Part shown: piece by piece, positions 62,065-64,000 of the stretch
Position numbering within the stretch: position 1 is the stretch's first letter
Layout: each line of letters begins with the position of its first letter
Assembly (NCBI GenBank): GCA_037013495.1
Contig: CM072801.1
Location: 70,665,816-70,729,815, forward strand
Reading direction: 5' to 3'
DNA: 64,000 nt
Origin: Hippophae tibetana
Taxonomy: Eukaryota; Streptophyta; Magnoliopsida; Rosales; Elaeagnaceae
The notes under the pieces: model-generated
The model's database searches: none
Told to the model about the DNA's origin: nothing
Seen by the model: only the letters and a program-made list of their open reading frames with translations
Translations under genes and position numbers: made by a program

Positions 62065-64000
62065 TGATCACATAAATAAAGATCCCTTGGTCAGAAAAAA
62101 TATGTCTTTGACATATCTATTGAAAAAAATCGAAAGTAAGTAAAACGGAAATTTGTGATAAAAACATAAACCCTCGATAAGTGATGTAAACGATGGAATT
62201 TGGTTACAGAAATCAGGTTCTCTAGCGTGGCCAAAATTAATCGTGTGAATCGATACGAGCTTCGATGTTATATATTATAATAGGCTTTAAGATATCTCAG
62301 TCTAGAGTTATTGTCTATTAAAGTTGAAAATTCGATATATCAAATGTTTTGTTATTTTTGAACAAGTTAACAGTAACCCCTTTCCTGTTCTCTCCTCTTA
62401 ATTTTTTTGGAAGAATAGAGAGTTATTGATCACATAAATAAAGATCCTTACTCGGAACAAATATCTCTCTTACAGATCTATTGAATAAAATCGAAAGTAA
62501 GTAAAACGGGTATTGTGACAAAAACATAAACCCTCGATAAGTGATGTAAACGATGGAATTTGGTTACAGAAATCAGGTTCTTTAGCGTGGCCAAAATTAA
62601 TCGTGTGAATCGATACTAGCTTCAATGTTATATATTATAATAGTCTTTAAGATACCTCAGTCTAGAGTTATTGTCTATGAAAGTTGAAAATTCGATATAT
62701 CAACTGTTTTGTTATTTTTTAACAAGTTAACAGTAACCCTTTTCCTGTTCTCTCCTCTTAAATTTTTTGGAAGAATAGAGATTTATTGATCACATAAATA
62801 AAGATCCCTTGTTCAGCCCAAATATCTCTTTTACATATCTATTGAATAAAATCGAAAGTAAGTAAAACGGAAATGTGTGAAAAAAACATAAACCCTCGTT
62901 AAGTGATGTAAAGGATGGAATTTGGTTACAGAAATCAGGTTCTCTTGCGTGGGCAAAATTAATCGTGTGGTTCGATACGAGCTTCGATGTTATATATTAT
63001 AATAGTCTTTAAGATACCTCAGTCTAGAGTTATTGTCGATTAAAGTTGAAAATTTGATATATAAAATGTTTTGTTATTTTTTAACAAGTTAACAGTAACC
63101 CCTTTCATGTTCTCTTCTCTTAAATTTTTTGGAAGAATAGAGATTTATTGATCACATAAATAAAGAACCCTTGGTCAGCACAAATATCTCTACTTTTACA
63201 TATCTATTGAATAAAATCGAAAGTAAGTAAAACAGAAATGTGTGACAAAAACATAAACCCTCGATAAGTGATGTAAAGGATGGAATTTGGTTACAGAAAT
63301 CAGGTTCTCTTGCGTGGCCAAAATTAATCGTGTGAATCGATACGAGCTTCAATGTTATATATTATAATAGTCGTTAAGATACCTAGGTCTAGAGTTATTG
63401 TCTATTAAAGTTGAAAATTCGATATATCAAATGTTTTGTTATTTTTTAACAAGTTAACAGTAACCCCTTTCCTGTTCTGTCCTCTTAAATTTTTTTGAAG
63501 AATAGAGATTTTTTGATCACATAAATAAAGATCCCTTGTTCAGCCCAAATATCTGTTTTACATATCTATGGAATAAAATCGAAAGTAAGTAAAACGGAAA
63601 TGTATGGCAAAAACATAAACCCTCGATAAGTGAAGTAAAGGATGGAATTTGGTTACAGAAATCAGGTTCTATTGCGTGGCCAAAATTAATCGTGTGATTC
63701 GATACGAGCTTCGATGTTATATATTATAATAGGCTTTAAGATACCTCAGTCTAGAGTTATTGTCTATTAAAGTTGAAAATTCGATATATCAACTGTTTTG
63801 TTATTTTTTAACAAGTTAACAGTAACCCTTTTCCTGTTCTCTCCTCTTAAATTTTTTGGAAGAATAGAGATTTATTGATCACATAAATAAAGATCCCTTA
63901 TTCAGCCCAAATATCTCTTTTACATATCTATTGAAAAAAATCGAAAGTAAGTAAAACGGAAATGTGTGACAAAAACATAAACCCTCGTTAAGTGATGTAA
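62065..64000. repeat. Divergent right-hand end of the window
   Basis: Anchors at 62,065 G, 62,427 B2-like, 62,787 D/H mosaic, 63,149 unclassified, 63,514 D2-like and 63,876 H. Private changes are dense: TTAATTTTTTTGG, ACGGGTATTGTG, GTGGTTCGATACG, AAAGAACCC, TATATAAAATG, CCTAGGTCTAG, TTTTTTGATCAC, TGTATGGC and GTGAAGTAAAGG. The 63,149 monomer has a 3-bp insertion (ATCTCTACTTTTAC), making the longest interval (365 bp). No HOR period is visible and no TTTAGGG monomer occurs after 61,704. Confidence 0.85.

Larger units (their letters stand above)
1..64000. repeat. 362-bp AT-rich satellite DNA array filling the window
   Basis: Every part of the window is a copy of one 362-bp unit. The anchor TGATCACAT (with single-base variants such as GGATCACAT and TGATCGCAT) occurs 177 times from 166 to 63,876; intervals are 359-365 bp, mean 362.0. 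All copies point the same way. A monomer counted by hand (27,673-28,034) has 49 C and 59 G in 362 bp. Conserved landmarks in order after the anchor are AATCGAAAGTAAG, CATAAACCCT, GGAATTTGGTTACAGAAATC, ATCGATACGAGCTTCGATG, TATATTATAATAG, CAGTCTAGAGTT, TCGATATATCAAATG, GTTATTTTT and the TC-rich stretch before the anchor. No coding sequence, tRNA, rRNA, transposon or unique segment interrupts it. Such arrays are typical of eukaryotic centromeric or pericentromeric heterochromatin; that location and the species are inferred, not shown. Confidence 0.97.

Noticed and set aside
1-64000. CENP-B box in the monomer
   Set aside because: The closest match, TTCGATATATCAAA, fits only the first half of TTCGNNNNANNCGGG and lacks the CGGG part. 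No full match was seen on either strand.
1-64000. Telomere-like motifs: TAAACCCT in most monomers and TTTAGGG in B monomers
   Set aside because: Each is a single 7-8-base match, not tandem, and the two lie in opposite orientation within the unit. Not telomeric sequence; kept only as a landmark of the B block.
1-64000. CRISPR array
   Set aside because: Repeats are direct and regular but there are no unique spacers; the whole 362-bp unit repeats, and no cas genes are present.
1-64000. TATA-like promoter in TATATATTATAATAG of each monomer
   Set aside because: AT-rich by composition and found in nearly every unit with no associated gene or start signal. Satellite transcription is possible but the sequence does not show it.
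1-64000. Assignment to a named 360-bp insect or plant satellite on unit length and AT content
   Set aside because: Length and composition alone are not diagnostic, and I could not match the monomer to any satellite sequence I could reliably recall. Species left undetermined.

Overview
The window is one uninterrupted tandem satellite array. No gene, RNA gene, transposon or unique sequence is visible on either strand. Counting the anchor TGATCACAT (or its one-base variants) gives 177 anchors from 166 to 63,876, that is 176 intervals of 359-365 bp with a mean of 362 bp. All copies are in the same orientation and the array runs off both ends of the window, so it is longer than 64 kb. One monomer counted by hand (27,673-28,034) has 108 G+C in 362 bp (about 30%). 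A homogeneous array of this size points to eukaryotic heterochromatin, most likely pericentromeric or centromeric. The species is not identifiable from the sequence alone, and I did not recognise the repeat as any satellite I know.

Monomers fall into recurrent families, named here by me: A and A' (...CCCAAACGAGG or ...CCCAAATGAGG), B (ATTTAGGG before the anchor, CTTACTCGG after it; subtypes B* with AGTGTGGCC and Bm with ATCGTGGAAAA), C, D/D2, E, F/F2, G and H. They are ordered into higher-order repeats (HORs), and the order changes along the window.

Layout. 1-16.4 kb is a left domain of A, D, B* and C monomers, with a dimer (1,978), a tetramer of 1,447 bp (4,874), a trimer of 1,086 bp (7,768) and a dimer of 724 bp (10,303). 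16.4-25.9 kb is a transition zone where left types and right types (Bm, E, F, G) interleave; it holds a 724-bp dimer run (18,267) and a 723-bp dimer (22,247). From 25.9 kb the right domain has a 2,534-bp heptamer (25,863), a Bm-E-F trimer of 1,086 bp repeated six times (31,657-38,172), 3,257-bp and 2,171-bp duplications built from it (36.7-45.4 kb), a 2,172-bp hexamer pair (48,303), a 1,811-bp pentamer repeated four times (52,647-59,890), a 1,087-bp trimer pair (59,891), and a more divergent end (62,065-64,000).

The most notable items are: a left-domain A monomer stranded near 30.0-30.5 kb that is identical to window positions 1-447; the regular 2-5-monomer spacing of B monomers, whose +1 and -1 bp length changes cancel so that HORs stay near multiples of 362 bp; a near-perfect 16-bp palindrome in nearly every monomer; and the nested series of duplications. 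No genes work together here; the biology is that of satellite turnover and possibly of centromeric chromatin.
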